58,108 nt of DNA, taken from NCBI RefSeq assembly GCF_001553455.1, contig NZ_BBOX01000156.1:1-58108 (forward strand), written 5' to 3'. Source of the stretch: Streptomyces hygroscopicus subsp. hygroscopicus. Lineage in GTDB: Bacteria > Actinomycetota > Actinomycetes > Streptomycetales > Streptomycetaceae. Of the stretch, positions 20,155-33,045 are shown one piece after another (position 1 is the stretch's first letter; each line of letters begins with the position of its first letter). A model generated the notes under the pieces. It was not told the origin of the DNA. It made no database searches and saw nothing but the letters and a program-made list of their open reading frames with translations. The position numbers were made by a program, and so were the translations under genes.

Positions 20155-20454
20155 ATGGCCGGGCGGGTACGCCGCTGCGCGTACATCTTCTGCACCGAGC
20201 CGCTGCCGGTGACGTCCCGCAGCGAAAAGCGGTTCTGCTCTCCGGCCTGCAAGCAGGCGAATCGCCGGTGGCGCCGCCACCGGGCCGAGGCCGTCGCCAT
20301 CGGCCTCTGGTACCACCTGGGCGTCGAGACCGAACACGTCGTGCTTCGTGGCGACGCAAGTAAGAATTCGAACGGCCCGGCGTTGGTCTTCCCCGCCCCG
20401 TCCTGGTCATCGTTCATATCGGCCGTCAGGGACGGGCAGTTGCGCCGCGCCTGA
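20155..20454 (+). CDS. Small protein: zinc ribbon fused to a partial DUF397 domain
   Basis: 99 residues. The N-terminal half has four Cys in a zinc-ribbon pattern (CAYIFC and RFCSPACKQANRRWRR). The C-terminal half (DASKNSNGPALVFPAPSW, then AVRDGQL) is the end of a DUF397 domain without its front (KSSYS...NCVEV). Preceded by GGTGGAG. It may be a fusion or the product of a deletion. It lies just after the lasso operon and function is unknown. Confidence 0.6.
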   Translation: MAGRVRRCAYIFCTEPLPVTSRSEKRFCSPACKQANRRWRRHRAEAVAIGLWYHLGVETEHVVLRGDASKNSNGPALVFPAPSWSSFISAVRDGQLRRA

Positions 20455-20510
20455 CCTGCACTGACGCCTCTTCGGACAGCGGCCCCTGACCACTCGGCAG
20501 GGGCCGCTGC

Positions 20511-20590
20511 GCTGCCCCGGTACGGCGCTGCCCCGGTACGGCGCCGCCCCGGACAGGGACGGGCCGGACAGGGACGGGCCGGACGGGGCC
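20511..20590. repeat. Short tandem repeats before convergent terminator
   Basis: CCCCGGTACGGCGC occurs twice, then GGACAGGGACGGGCC twice. This is low-complexity spacer immediately left of the 18-bp hairpin. Confidence 0.55.
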
Positions 20591-20593
20591 GGG

Positions 20594-20633
20594 CCGGAGC
20601 CCGGACGGCCGCTCACGGCCGTCCGGGCTCCGG
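20594..20633. terminator. Strong bidirectional terminator hairpin
   Basis: A perfect 18-bp inverted repeat (CCGGAGCCCGGACGGCCG and its complement) around the loop CTCA. It sits between the plus-strand small gene and the minus-strand ABC permease gene. Confidence 0.8.
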
Positions 20634-20659
20634 CGCGGGCGGGGCCGCGCGGCCCGGGG

Positions 20660-21454
20660 TCAGCGCGCGGCGGCCCGCTCGTAGGCCCGGTTGGCCAGCG
20701 GGACCACGACGACCAGCAGGGCCACCACCATGATCAGGGAGGACAGCACCGGATGCCGCAGCGGGAACGCCGGATCGGGGGCGTTGCCCGTGGGGTTCCC
20801 CCACAGCTCCCGCATCCCGGTGGTCAGGGTCGACACCGGGTTCCACTCGGCCACCGGGCGCAGCCAGCCCGGCAGGTTCTCGGCCGGGTAGAAGGTCGCC
20901 GACAGGAAGGTGAGCGGCATGGTGATCACCATGGCCACCGAGTTGACCGCCTGGGGGTGGCGCAGCAGCAGCCCGATGAGCGAGCCGAGCCACGCCGTGG
21001 CGTAGCCGAGCAGCAGCAACAGCCCGAAGCCCGCGAGGGCCTTGAGCGGTCCGCCGTGGATGCGCCAGCCGATGAGCAGGCCGACGGAGAGCATCGCGAC
21101 ACAGGAGATGGCGTTGAGCACCAGGTCGGAGAGGGTCCGGCCGAGCAGCACCGAGCCCTTGCCCATCGGCAGTGAACGGAACCGGTCCACCAGGCCGTTG
21201 GAGAGGTCCTCGGCCACCCCGACACCGGTGTTGATCACCCCGGCCAGCATCATCTGGGTGAAGATGCCCGCCATGATGTACTCGTGGTAGTCGCCCTCGG
21301 GCACGTTCATCGAACTGCCGAAGAGGTAGCCGAAGAGGAACACGAACATGATCGGCATCAGGGTGATGCTGAGGATCCGCTGCGGTGCCCGCTTCAGATG
21401 CCGCATATGGCGGCCGGCCAGGGCGAGCGCGTCGCTCAGGACGTAGGTGGTCAT
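20660..21454 (-). CDS. ABC-2 type exporter permease (DrrB-like)
   Basis: 264 residues with about six membrane segments (for example ILSITLMPIMFVFLFGYLF, GFGLLLLLGYATAWLGSLIG, LSSLIMVVALLVVVVPLA), the ABC2-membrane pattern of daunorubicin-resistance permeases. The ATG overlaps the ATPase stop (ATGA), so the two are translationally coupled and form one exporter. In the same operon as the P450 at 22471, so export of, or self-resistance to, the NRPS product is more likely than lasso export. Confidence 0.92.
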   Translation of the reverse strand: MTTYVLSDALALAGRHMRHLKRAPQRILSITLMPIMFVFLFGYLFGSSMNVPEGDYHEYIMAGIFTQMMLAGVINTGVGVAEDLSNGLVDRFRSLPMGKGSVLLGRTLSDLVLNAISCVAMLSVGLLIGWRIHGGPLKALAGFGLLLLLGYATAWLGSLIGLLLRHPQAVNSVAMVITMPLTFLSATFYPAENLPGWLRPVAEWNPVSTLTTGMRELWGNPTGNAPDPAFPLRHPVLSSLIMVVALLVVVVPLANRAYERAAAR

Positions 21455-22425
21455 CGGCTCGTCGCCTCCAGCTCGGCCTCGGGTCCGGCTCCGGTCAGCT
21501 CCAGGAACACGTCGTCCAGCGAGGGGCGCCGGACGAGGAAGTCGACCACCTCTACCGAGGCCCCCTGGAGTTCCGACGCGGCCGCGGAGACACCGGCGAT
21601 ACCGGTCTCCAGGGCGACCGACACCCGCATCCCGCTGTCGTCGACGGCCGGCGGCGCGGAGCCCGGTGAGGAGATCCGGGCCAGCGCGGCCCGGGCGGCC
21701 TCCACCATCCCGGCGGTCCGCACGGTGATCTCCAGCCGCTCGCCGCCGACCTTCTTCTTCAGCTCGTCGGGGGTGCCCTCCGCCGCCACCCGCCCCTTGT
21801 CGATCAGCGCGACGCGGTGGGCGAGCTGATCGGCCTCCTCCAGGTACTGGGTGGTCAGCAGCACGGTGACCCCCTCGGCGACCTGTTTGCGCACCATGTC
21901 CCACAGCGCGTTCCTGCTGACCGGGTCCAGCCCGGTGGACGGCTCGTCCAGGAAGATCACCGGCGGGTTCCCGATCAGACTGGCGCCCAGGTCGAGCCTG
22001 CGCCGCATACCGCCCGAGTAGGTCTTGACGACCCGGTCGGCGGCGTCGACGAGGTCGAACATCTCCAGCACCTCGTCCGCGCGGGCCCGCGCCCGCTTGC
22101 GGCCCATGTGCAGCAGCGTGCCCATCAGCACCAGGTTCTCCCGGCCGGTCAACTCGCCGTCCAGCGCGGCGTACTGCCCGGTCAGCCCGATGCTGCGGCG
22201 CACCTGGTGGGCCTGGCTCAGCACGTCGTAGCCCGCGACGGTCGCGGTGCCCTCATCCGGTGTGACCAGTGTCGACAGCGTCCGCACCGTGGTCGTCTTG
22301 CCGGCGCCGTTGGGGCCCAGGAGCCCGTAGACCGTGCCCGCCTCGACGGACAGGTCGATGCCCCCGAGCACCTCATGGTCCCCGTAGCGCTTCCGCAGCC
22401 CCGCCGCGGAGATTGCGATATCCAT
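21451..22425 (-). CDS. ABC exporter ATPase (DrrA-like)
   Basis: 324 residues. Walker A GPNGAGKT, signature YSGGMRRRL, Walker B VIFLDEP, then the C-terminal domain of drug-resistance ATPases (EEADQLAHRVALIDKGRV onward). It energises the permease encoded just downstream. ATG 22425 has GAGGAG at ideal spacing; the upstream ATG 22437 lacks one. The gene follows the P450 by 45 bp in one minus-strand operon. Confidence 0.94.
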   Translation of the reverse strand: MDIAISAAGLRKRYGDHEVLGGIDLSVEAGTVYGLLGPNGAGKTTTVRTLSTLVTPDEGTATVAGYDVLSQAHQVRRSIGLTGQYAALDGELTGRENLVLMGTLLHMGRKRARARADEVLEMFDLVDAADRVVKTYSGGMRRRLDLGASLIGNPPVIFLDEPSTGLDPVSRNALWDMVRKQVAEGVTVLLTTQYLEEADQLAHRVALIDKGRVAAEGTPDELKKKVGGERLEITVRTAGMVEAARAALARISSPGSAPPAVDDSGMRVSVALETGIAGVSAAASELQGASVEVVDFLVRRPSLDDVFLELTGAGPEAELEATSR

Positions 22426-22470
22426 CAGACTCCTCATCGTCGGCCGGTACACCGGTCCGGTCCGGCTCGC

Positions 22471-25930
<3,460 letters not shown>

Positions 25931-25934
<4 letters not shown>

Positions 25935-28714
25935 CCGGCCGCACGGCCCCCTCCGGCGCCTGGCGGCCACCGCTGTCCCTCGACGAGTACGCCGAGCGGG
26001 CGCGCACCCGGCTGGACCCGGCCGTCTGGGACTTCATCGAGGGCGGGGCCGGGGACGAGCGGACGCTCGCCGCCAACCGGGCGGCGTTCGACCGCGTCCG
26101 GCTGCGCCCCCGAGTGCTGACCGGCGCGGGCGAGGGCGACCCGTCCACCACCGTCCTGGGACGGCGGTGGGCGGCGCCCGTGGCCGTGGCGCCCATGGCC
26201 TACCACACGCTGATGCACCCCGACGGGGAGACGGCCACCGCACGGGCCGCGGGCGCGGCCGGCCTCCCGCTCGTGGTGAGCACCTTCGCCGGGCGGCCCT
26301 TCGCGGAGATCGCCGCGGTCGCCGGCTCGCCCCTGTGGCTCCAGGTCTACTGCTTCCGCGACCGCGCCACGACCCGGCGGCTCGTCGAGCGGGCGGCGGA
26401 CGCGGGCTTCGAGGCCCTGGTGCTGACCGCCGACACCCCGCGGCTCGGCCGCCGGCTGCGCGACCTGCGCAACGACTTCCGGCTGCCGCCGCACATCACG
26501 CCCGCCAACCTGCCCGCGGACGAAGCCGACTACTCGTCCCCGTCCGAGCACGGCCGCACCGGTCTCGACCCCTCGCTCGACTGGTCGGTCATCGCCTGGC
26601 TGCGCTCGGTCAGCCCGCTGCCCGTCCTGGTCAAGGGGGTCATGACCGCCGAGGACACCCGGTGCGCGATCGCCGCCGGGGCGGACGGCATCGTGGTCTC
26701 CAACCACGGCGGACGGCAACTGGACGGGACAGCGGCCACCCTGGAGGTGCTCCCCCGGATCGCCGCCGCCGTGAACGGCCGCTGCGCCCTGCTCCTGGAC
26801 GGCGGCGTGCGCCGCGGCCGGGACGTCCTGGCCGCCCTCGCCCTGGGGGCGGACGCCGTGCTGCTGGGCCGCCCGGTGCTGCACGGACTGGCGGTGGCGG
26901 GCGCGGACGGCGCGGCGGGCGTCCTGGACCTGGTCCTCGACGAGCTGTCGGAGGCCATGGCACTGACCGGCACCGCCACCGCCGCCGGCGCGGACGCCGC
27001 GCTGCTGGCCGGACCGGAGGACACCACCGCGGTGCGGCACCGCCGGTCCGGCGCCGCTACCACCGGCCCGGAAGCCCCGGCCGCCGGGCCGGAAGCCTCA
27101 CCGGCGGCCGGGCCGGAGAACACCGCCGCAGTGCGGCACCACCCGCCGGGCGCCACCACCACCGACCCGGAAGCCCCACCGGCGGCCGGACCCGAGAACA
27201 CCGTCCCGGCCCGGCACCACCCGCCCGAGTCGGCGGCGGGGCACGACCGGCCGCGCCCGCCCGAACCGGCGGCGGAGGCCACGGAGACCGCAGAGGCCAC
27301 GGAGGCGGCGGGGCCGCGCGAGGAGGATCTGCACCACGGCGTGGCAGCCACCCCGCCACCGACCACACCCCACGCCACCGCCACCGCCACCCTGCTCAAA
27401 GAGAATCTGCACCGCAGCGTGTCCGACCCGGTGCTGGACACCATGAACTTCCTCAACGAGATCACCGGCCGCTTCCCGGACGTGGTCTCCTTCGCCCCCG
27501 GGCGGCCGTACGAGGAGTTCTTCGACAAGGACGAGATCCTCGACCACGTCCGCCGCTACCTGGACCACCTGGCCGCGGGCGGCGCCTCGGACGAGGCCAT
27601 CCGCACCGCCCTGTACCAGTACGGTCCGACCGCGGGCCAGATCCGCGGGCTGATCTCCGACTCGCTCCGCGCCGACGAGGGCATCGACGTCCCGCCCGGC
27701 GCGATCGTGGTGACCGTCGGCGCCCAGGAGGGCATGCTGCTGGCCCTGCGCGCGCTCTTCGCCGGCCCTGGGGACGTCCTGCTGGTCGCCAGCCCTTGCT
27801 ACGTGGGCATCACCGGGGCCGCCAGTCTGCTGGGGGTGCCCGTGCGCCCCGTCGAGGAGCGGGCCGACGGGCTGGACGTGGCCGATGTGGAGGCCGCCGT
27901 CCTCGCCGAACGGGCCAGGGGCCGCCGCCCGCGCGCCTTCTACGTGGTGCCGGACCATTCGAACCCGTCGGGCAACACCCTGTCCCGGCGCGCCCGCGAG
28001 GAGCTGCTGGAGCTGGCGGCGCGGCACGATCTGCTCATCCTGGAGGACAGCCCCTACCGGCTGGTCAGCCCCGGCGCCCAGCTGCCCACCCTGAAGGCGA
28101 TGGACCGCATGCGGCGGGTGGTCCACCTCGGGTCGTACGCCAAGTCGGTCTTCCCCGGCGCCCGCGTCGGATTCGTCGTCGCCGACCAGCCCGTACGGGA
28201 CCCGTCGGGGGCGGAGAGCCTGCTCGCCGACGAACTCGCCAAGATCAAGAGCATGGTGACGGTGAACACCCCGGCGCTGAGCCAGGCGGCCGTCGCCGGT
28301 GCCCTGCTGGCCTGCGGCGGCCGGCTCACCGAACGCAACGCGGTGCCCGCCAAGCACTACGGCGAAGCGCTCCGCGTCACCCTGGAACAGCTGGACCGCC
28401 ACTTCCCCGAGGACGTCCGGGACCGGCTCGGCATCGGCTGGAACCGGCCCAGCGGCGGCTTCTTCCTCACCGTCCGGGTGCCGTTCCCCGCCGACAACGC
28501 CGCGCTGCTGCGCTCGGCCGAGGACCACGGCGTCATCTGGACGCCGATGGCCTACTTCTACCCGGGCCCCGGCGGCGAACGGTCGATCCGGCTCTCCTTC
28601 AGCTATCTGAGCACCGCGCGGATCGAGGACGGCATCGCCCGGTTCGCCGCCTTCCTGCGGGCCGAGACCGAGCGCTCCGGCGCCACCGGCCCCACCCCGG
28701 GACGTGACGCATGA
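25931..28714 (+). CDS. Fused 4-hydroxymandelate oxidase / 4-hydroxyphenylglycine aminotransferase (HmO-HpgT)
   Basis: 927 residues. Residues 1-355 are an FMN alpha-hydroxyacid oxidase: VLVKGVM Lys, catalytic His in SNHGGRQLDG, GADAVLLGRP. Residues about 488-927 are a fold-type I PLP aminotransferase: PDHSNPSGNT and the Schiff-base Lys in GSYAKSVFPGARVGF. Together they oxidise 4-hydroxymandelate to 4-hydroxyphenylglyoxylate and transaminate it to L-Hpg. In CDA and glycopeptide clusters these are separate enzymes. Here a repetitive linker of about 130 residues joins them. The GTG start overlaps the hmaS stop (GTGA). No stop or frameshift is seen across the join. Confidence 0.93.
27010..27235 (+). 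repeat. In-frame repeats in the HmO-HpgT linker
   Basis: About three imperfect copies of a unit of roughly 33 codons containing AGPE(D/N)T, VRH and (A/T)TTGPEAP-like blocks, rich in Pro, Ala, Gly and His. The repeats extend the linker between two enzyme domains and keep the frame open. Confidence 0.75.
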
Positions 28715-29820
28715 GGACCGCCGTCGTCGTCGGAACCGGGCTGATCGGAACGTCCATCGGCCTCGCCCTGAGCCGCCGGGGCGTCCTGGTGTACCTGGAC
28801 GACGCCGACACCACGGCCGCCAGGACCGCCGAGGCCCTGGGCGCGGGCTCGCTCCGGGCGCCCGCCGGGCAGGTGGACCTCGCCGTGCTCGCAGTGCCGC
28901 CCGCGAGCATCGGCACCGTGCTCGCCCGCTGCCAGCGGGACGGGCTCGCGCACACCTACACCGATGTGGCCAGCGTCAAGGCGCGGCCGCACGAGGAGGT
29001 CCGCGCGGCCGGCGGCGATCCGTCCCGCTACATCGGCGGACATCCGCTGGCCGGTGCCGAGCGCTCCGGTCCGCTCGCCGCCCGTGCCGACCTTTTCGAG
29101 GGCCGCCCCTGGGTGCTGACCCCCTCGCCGCGCACCGACCGCTCGGCGCTCAACCGGGGGCTGGAGCTGGTCTCGCTGTGCGGTGGCGTCCCCGTCCTGA
29201 TGGACACCGACGCCCACGACCGCGCCGTCGCCCTCACCTCGCACGCCCCGCACCTGGTCGCCGCCATGATGGCGGCCCGGCTGGAGCACGCCGAGGCCGA
29301 GCACATCCGGGTGTCGGGCCAGGGGCTACGGGACGTCACCCGCATCGCGGCGGGCGAACCCGCCCTGTGGAGCGACATCCTGACCGCGAACGCCGGCGCG
29401 GTGGCCGACGTCCTCGACGACTTCGCCAAGGACCTGGAGCGGCTGGTCTCCGCCCTGCGGGCGCTGCCCGGCCCGGAGTCCGAGGCGCGCCGGCAGGCCG
29501 CCGCCGACCTGGCGGAGATGCTGCGGCGCGGCAACCGGGGCCACGCCCGCGTACCGCACAAACAGCGGTCGCGGCCCGCCGAGTACGTGGCGATCCCGGT
29601 GGCCGTCCCGGACCAGCCCGGAGCGCTGGCCCGGCTGTTCTCCACCGTCGGCGAGGCCGGGGTCAACATCGAGGACGTGCGCATCGAGCACTCCCTCGAC
29701 CAGCCGAGCGGCCTGGCCGAACTGCTCGTGGAATCGGCCTCCGTCGCGGCCGTGCGGCGGGTGCTGGACGCCAACGGCTGGACCATGCGGGAGAAGCCGC
29801 TGCTGGTCGGCGACGCCTGA
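28711..29820 (+). CDS. tyrA: Prephenate dehydrogenase with ACT domain
   Basis: 369 residues. N-terminal Rossmann motif VVVGTGLIGTSIG, prephenate-binding residues in GGHPLAGAERSG, and a C-terminal ACT-like domain (VAVPDQPGALARLFSTVGEAGVNIEDV). Makes 4-hydroxyphenylpyruvate, the HmaS substrate, and so completes local Hpg supply. ATG overlaps the HmO-HpgT stop (ATGA). Last gene of the operon, followed by a hairpin. A cluster-dedicated copy rather than the housekeeping tyrA is inferred from context. Confidence 0.92.
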   Translation: MRTAVVVGTGLIGTSIGLALSRRGVLVYLDDADTTAARTAEALGAGSLRAPAGQVDLAVLAVPPASIGTVLARCQRDGLAHTYTDVASVKARPHEEVRAAGGDPSRYIGGHPLAGAERSGPLAARADLFEGRPWVLTPSPRTDRSALNRGLELVSLCGGVPVLMDTDAHDRAVALTSHAPHLVAAMMAARLEHAEAEHIRVSGQGLRDVTRIAAGEPALWSDILTANAGAVADVLDDFAKDLERLVSALRALPGPESEARRQAAADLAEMLRRGNRGHARVPHKQRSRPAEYVAIPVAVPDQPGALARLFSTVGEAGVNIEDVRIEHSLDQPSGLAELLVESASVAAVRRVLDANGWTMREKPLLVGDA

Positions 29821-29826
29821 GCGACC

Positions 29827-29855
29827 CGGACCGGCTCCGCCCGGGGGCCGGTCCG
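29827..29855 (+). terminator. Terminator hairpin after the Hpg operon
   Basis: CGGACCGGC pairs with GCCGGTCCG around an 11-base loop, seven bases after the stop codon. Confidence 0.6.
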
Positions 29856-30396
29856 CCGCGCGCAGACCCGGCCCCGGGGCAACGCGCGGCCTTGGCCCCG
29901 GAACAGCCGCGCCCCGACCCGGACCCCAGGACAGCCGCGCCCCGGCCCCGGGACAGCGGCGCGCCGACCCGGCGCCGGGGCGCCGTACTTCCGGTACCGC
30001 GTCGGTCGGGGTTCGCCCGGCAGCGAGGCGTCGCCTGGTGCGTGCGATCGCAAGCGGCCGGAAGCCCTCGTCGTAGGGCCTGCCCGGGTTCCCGGCCAAC
30101 GCGGCGAGGTGCCGTGCCAGGCGCCCGGCCGCGAGCGGCGTACGGTGCGGGGGACACCTCCCAGCGGTAGCTGGGGGAAACGTCGCAGGCGGAGCATCGC
30201 CCCCGTCCTGGGCGTACGCGGGCGACGCGGCGAGGTGCCGCACCAGGCGCCCGGCCGCGAGCGGCGTACGGTGCCGGGGCACCTCCCAGCGGTAGCTGGG
30301 GAAACATCGCGGGCGTACCCGGGCGACGCGACGACGTGGCGAGGTGCCGTGCCAGACGCCGGGAGCGGGGCGCCCCTGTGACGACAGGCCCTGGCC
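29856..30396. other. Long intergenic spacer; no gene seen
   Basis: About 540 bp between the Hpg operon (plus) and the UbiB-like gene (minus, convergent). The left 240 bp is GC-rich low-complexity sequence. The right part holds the repeats described at 30101-30360. I see no convincing coding sequence. Confidence 0.5.
30101..30360. repeat. Two and a half copies of an intergenic repeat with hairpin
   Basis: Copies begin at 30101 and 30227 (about 85 bp each, highly similar), with a short third start at 30338. Each full copy ends with CCCAGCGGTAGCTGGG (30160-30175 and 30285-30300), a six-bp stem with GGTA loop. It resembles short dispersed hairpin repeats common in Streptomyces spacers. Confidence 0.75.
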
Positions 30397-32484
30397 CTAG
30401 GACGGGCCGGGGGAGTTCGGCCGGCGTATCGCCGTGTAGAGGGCGCGCAGCATGAGGATCGCGCTGACCGCGAGCACCTGGTAGCCGAGCAGCGGGAACA
30501 GCTCCACCTCCGCCGTCACCCGGGGGCCGCGCCCGGTGCCGAACACCACCAGGACCACCCCCATCAGCCCCGTACAGGCCGCCAGCAACGTGACCGTCAA
30601 CTGGTGGATCAGCCCGGAGACGAAGCGCCGCTCCCGCTCGTCGGCGAGCACCCGCACCCGGACAGTGAACCGCCCCTCCTCCAGCGACGCGCCGATCCGC
30701 TCCGCCCTCCGCGGCAGCCGCCGCAGCATCGGCAGCGCGGACAGGAACTCATGGGCCGCGCTCCGCGCCAGGGACGACAGACCGGGCCCGAACCCGCTCT
30801 CCTCCTCGCTCCCCGCACCCGTGGCGCGGAACCGCAGCCGGTCGGTGAGGAGGTCCACGGCGACCGCCCGCGCCTCGTCGATCATGTTGAAGTCGGGGGC
30901 GACCCGGCTCAGGGTGCCCTCGATGGTGGCCAGGGCCCGGAAGACGGCGGCGACCTCCGGCGGCACGGCGAGCCCGAACCGGGCGAGCAGCTGGAACAGC
31001 GCGGTGAACATCTCGGTGTCCGGCCGCGCCCCCGCCCCCAGGTGCTGGGCCATGAACTGCCCCAGCTCGCGCTCCAGCAGCAGCGAGTTGAGCATGAGGT
31101 CCTCACTCCTGGTGGCCCGCGTGCCCAGCAGGGCCATCAGCGCGTCGTGCAGCCCGGCCCGGTCGCCGCGGTCCACGGCCACCAGCATCTCCTGCAGGGC
31201 GTGGCGTACGGAGGGGTCGATACGGCCCACCGAGCCGAAGTCGAGCAGACCGATCCGCCCGTCCTCCAGCAGCAGCACATTGCCCGGATGCGGATCGGCG
31301 TGGAACACCCCCGCCCTCAGAATCTGGTGCAGCATGGCGGCGAAGGCGGTCCGGGCGATCCGGCGGCGGTCCAGCCCCCTGCCGTCCGCGACGGCGGCCG
31401 CCCGGTCGAAGGTGACCCCCTCCAGCCACTCCTGGACCAGCACCCTGGCCGTGGTGAACTCCTCGTACACCCGGGGCACGCGCACCGCCGCGTCCGTCTC
31501 GTAGCCACCGCAGGACGCCGCCACCACCGCGGCGTTGTTGGCCTCGATCCGGAAGTCCAGCTCCTCCCGCACGGACGTGGCGAAGCCGTCGCCCAGATCC
31601 CGCAGCCCCATCGCGTGGGAGGACCGGGACCGCCGCTGGAGACCGCGGGTGACCGCCAGGACGATGTCCAGATCGCGCTCGACCATCTCGCGGATCCCCG
31701 GCCGCTGGACCTTGACCACGACGACCGGGCCGCCCCTCAGCTTGGCGCGGTGCACCTGCGCGATGGAGGCGGCGGCGAGCGGGATCTGCTCGATCCACTC
31801 GAAGGCGTCGTCCACCGGCCTGCCCAGCTCCTCGCGCAGCAGCGCCGCCACCTCCCCCCAGGGCGCGGGCGCCACATCGCTCTGCAGACGGCTGAGTTCG
31901 CCGATGAAGTGCGGGGGCAGCAGATCGCGCCGCGTGGACAGCAACTGGCCCAGTTTGATGAAGGCCCCGCCGCACTCCTCCAGCGCCAGCCGCAGCCCCC
32001 TGGCCGTCCGGTCGCCGAACTCGCCCGGCCGCAGGGCCCGTTCCAGACTGTGCCGGCTGCGCAGCGGACGGCTCAGCCCGTTGCGCATGAAGATCCGGCT
32101 GATCTGCGAATAGCGGCGGGTGCGGCGCAGCCGGCTGCGCACCGCGCGCCACAGCCGCAGGGGCAGCGCCCAGCTGCCGCGCGGCAGGAAGACCTCGGCC
32201 AGCACCAGAGTGGCCATCGCGGCGAGGACGGACACTCCGACCTGCACCCCGTACAGCACGCCCATGCTCTGCTGGTCGTGCATGGTCGGCTTGAAGGCGA
32301 GCATCGCGCCCAGCCCGACCAGCCCGGCGCCGAGGGCGCGCAACGGGCCCACCCGGATGCCGAGCAGCCGGCCGGAGATCGCCGAGACGCCGAAGACGAA
32401 GACGCCCAGCGACGACACCGCGATCAGCACGATCAGCAGCCCGAAGGACAGGTCGTCGATGCTGGTGGCAGCCAGCCAGGTCAT
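30397..32484 (-). CDS. UbiB/ABC1 (AarF) family atypical kinase-like protein
   Basis: 695 residues. ABC1 motifs: KLGQLLSTRRDLLPP (KxGQ), AAASIAQVHRAKL (Ala-rich nucleotide loop), VVVKVQRPGI, and HADPHPGNVLLL with LLDFGSVGRI. N-terminal hydrophobic helices (LLIVLIAVSSLGVFVFG and others) and two near the C-terminus anchor it in the membrane. The family has ATPase activity linked to isoprenoid-quinone metabolism. It follows the MbtH terminator, so it is probably a separate transcription unit. Its role in the cluster is unclear and it may be an unrelated resident gene. ATG 32484 preferred; ATG 32520 lacks a ribosome site. Confidence 0.88.
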   Translation of the reverse strand: MTWLAATSIDDLSFGLLIVLIAVSSLGVFVFGVSAISGRLLGIRVGPLRALGAGLVGLGAMLAFKPTMHDQQSMGVLYGVQVGVSVLAAMATLVLAEVFLPRGSWALPLRLWRAVRSRLRRTRRYSQISRIFMRNGLSRPLRSRHSLERALRPGEFGDRTARGLRLALEECGGAFIKLGQLLSTRRDLLPPHFIGELSRLQSDVAPAPWGEVAALLREELGRPVDDAFEWIEQIPLAAASIAQVHRAKLRGGPVVVVKVQRPGIREMVERDLDIVLAVTRGLQRRSRSSHAMGLRDLGDGFATSVREELDFRIEANNAAVVAASCGGYETDAAVRVPRVYEEFTTARVLVQEWLEGVTFDRAAAVADGRGLDRRRIARTAFAAMLHQILRAGVFHADPHPGNVLLLEDGRIGLLDFGSVGRIDPSVRHALQEMLVAVDRGDRAGLHDALMALLGTRATRSEDLMLNSLLLERELGQFMAQHLGAGARPDTEMFTALFQLLARFGLAVPPEVAAVFRALATIEGTLSRVAPDFNMIDEARAVAVDLLTDRLRFRATGAGSEEESGFGPGLSSLARSAAHEFLSALPMLRRLPRRAERIGASLEEGRFTVRVRVLADERERRFVSGLIHQLTVTLLAACTGLMGVVLVVFGTGRGPRVTAEVELFPLLGYQVLAVSAILMLRALYTAIRRPNSPGPS

Positions 32485-32584
32485 GGCACGTTCCCCCGTG
32501 TGCGCTGAAGAGTGCGTCAACAGTAGTCCGGATCGTCCCTCTCGGACCGTGCTGTCCGCCTGTTACGCAGCAACCTGCCAGACA

Positions 32585-32622
32585 CGCCACCGGGCCCGAC
32601 GTCAGGGCGTCGGGCCCGGTGG
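32585..32622 (-). terminator. Terminator of the type II PKS operon
   Basis: A perfect 16-bp inverted repeat (GCCACCGGGCCCGACG with its complement) around TCAGGG, just after the mbtH stop on the minus strand. Confidence 0.8.
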
Positions 32623-32644
32623 CACGGGAGGGGGCGGCGCCGCG

Positions 32645-32851
32645 TCAGCCCATCGCGTCGATCAGGCTCTTGGGCCGCATGTCGGTCCAGTTCTCGTTGA
32701 TGTAGTCCAGGCACGCCTGGCGGCTGTCCTGGCCGTGGACGACGGTCCAGCCCGCGGGCACCTCGGCGAAGGCCGGCCACAGCGAGTGCTGCAACTCGTC
32801 GTTGACCAGCACGTAGTAGCTGCCGTTCTCGTCCTCGAAGGGGTTGCTCAT
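32645..32851 (-). CDS. MbtH-like protein
   Basis: 68 residues, normal family length. Conserved N-terminus [18 protein letters not shown], then the Trp residues in HSLWPAF and GWTVVHG, ending [11 protein letters not shown]. MbtH proteins bind NRPS adenylation domains and are needed for their activity or solubility. It is the last gene of the polyketide operon, which ties the polyketide genes to the NRPS. Confidence 0.96.
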   Translation of the reverse strand: MSNPFEDENGSYYVLVNDELQHSLWPAFAEVPAGWTVVHGQDSRQACLDYINENWTDMRPKSLIDAMG

Positions 32852-32875
32852 GGCGTGGTCGCCTTTCTGACGGGT

Positions 32876-33020
32876 GTGAACAGGTCTGATAGGTCTGAGG
32901 TCTGATACGTCTGACAGGTCTTGCATGCCTGACAGTTCGTCTGACAGGTCTGTCGGGTGTGACGGGTCCATCGGTGTCACTGGTTCATCGGTGTCACTGG
33001 TTCATCGGTGTCACTGGTTC
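32876..33020. repeat. Short tandem repeats upstream of mbtH
   Basis: Degenerate GTCTGACAG-like units run from 32876 to about 32955. Then come three exact 17-bp units, ATCGGTGTCACTGGTTC, at 32970-33020. They lie in the spacer between the DsbA-like gene and mbtH. Confidence 0.8.
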
Positions 33021-33045
33021 AGCGGGTCGTTTCGCGTCAGTCCGG

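Noticed and set aside
20660..22425. ABC transporter as the lasso exporter
   Set aside because: It is on the opposite strand, after a terminator, and overlaps into an operon with a P450; assigning it to the lasso peptide would be a guess.
27098..28528. Minus-strand frame across HmO-HpgT
   Set aside because: Opposite strand holds complete oxidase and aminotransferase motifs; this frame has none.
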